Program-made: the position numbers and the translations under genes | Part shown: one piece after another, positions 5,544-5,578 of the stretch | Layout of the letters: each line of letters opens with the position of its first letter | How positions within the stretch are numbered: position 1 is the first letter of the stretch | Assembly (NCBI GenBank): GCA_937913075.1 | Contig: CALEPU010000183.1 | Span: 1-5,578 of the forward strand | Length of the DNA stretch: 5,578 nucleotides | Direction: 5' to 3' | Source: an uncultured Clostridia bacterium | GTDB taxonomy: Bacteria > Bacillota > Clostridia > Christensenellales > CAG-138 | The notes under the pieces: model-generated | The model's input: only the letters and a program-made list of their open reading frames with translations | What the model was told of the DNA's origin: nothing | Database searches by the model: none

Positions 5544-5578
5544 AGATCGGAAGAGCGTCGTGTAGGGAAAGAGTGTAG
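5544..5578. other. Illumina TruSeq adapter remnant (not genomic)
   Basis: The sequence begins AGATCGGAAGAGCGTCGTGT and continues to the window end. All 35 bases match, from memory, the reverse complement of the TruSeq universal adapter as it appears in read-through reads. Everything from 5544 onward should be removed before any interpretation of promoters or neighbouring sequence. Confidence 0.97.

Overview
The window looks like a metagenome-assembled contig end from a gut-type Firmicute (class Clostridia). The grounds are a clostripain-family peptidase with a glycine-rich N-terminal leader, a lamin-tail lipoprotein of the kind common in gut Clostridia, AGGAGG-type ribosome binding sites, and a palindromic intergenic repeat. 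All three genes lie on the minus strand, so the biological order runs from right to left. The last 35 bases (5544-5578) are not biological: they match the Illumina TruSeq adapter, so native sequence ends at 5543.

Layout in transcription order. A TGCTATAAT extended -10 box lies at 5543-5535. It precedes a strong ribosome binding site and a 666-residue cytosolic protein (5472-3472) with an N-terminal PH/GRAM-like fold, a helical middle containing one ankyrin-like motif, and a C-terminal J-domain with an intact HPD. Ten bases later comes an 818-residue membrane-anchored C11 (clostripain-type) cysteine peptidase (3461-1005). It has catalytic His265 and Cys307, a Gly-rich leader with one membrane helix, a Ser/Gly linker with LLGSY-like repeats, and a beta-rich C-terminal domain with a DxDxDG calcium-type loop. 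The stop codon of the first gene overlaps the ribosome binding site of the second, so the two look like a translationally coupled operon.

Downstream of the peptidase is a 277-bp imperfect palindrome (703-979) with nested hairpins, a REP/MITE-like element that may also terminate transcription. After it come a separate promoter (-10 at 649-644) and the 5' part of a lipoprotein gene with a lamin-tail domain (579 to 1), which runs off the window.

The most important structural observation is a sharp change of codon style inside the peptidase gene near 2990-3020, exactly at the junction between the leader and the catalytic domain. Right of it, G/C-ending codons make up about 40% in hand-counted samples; left of it, about 75-83%. 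The window therefore joins two genomic styles. This is either a chimeric assembly at a conserved stretch or a real domain-level recombination. The operon interpretation is safe for the J-domain gene plus the peptidase leader. Whether this particular catalytic domain belongs to that operon needs read-level evidence.
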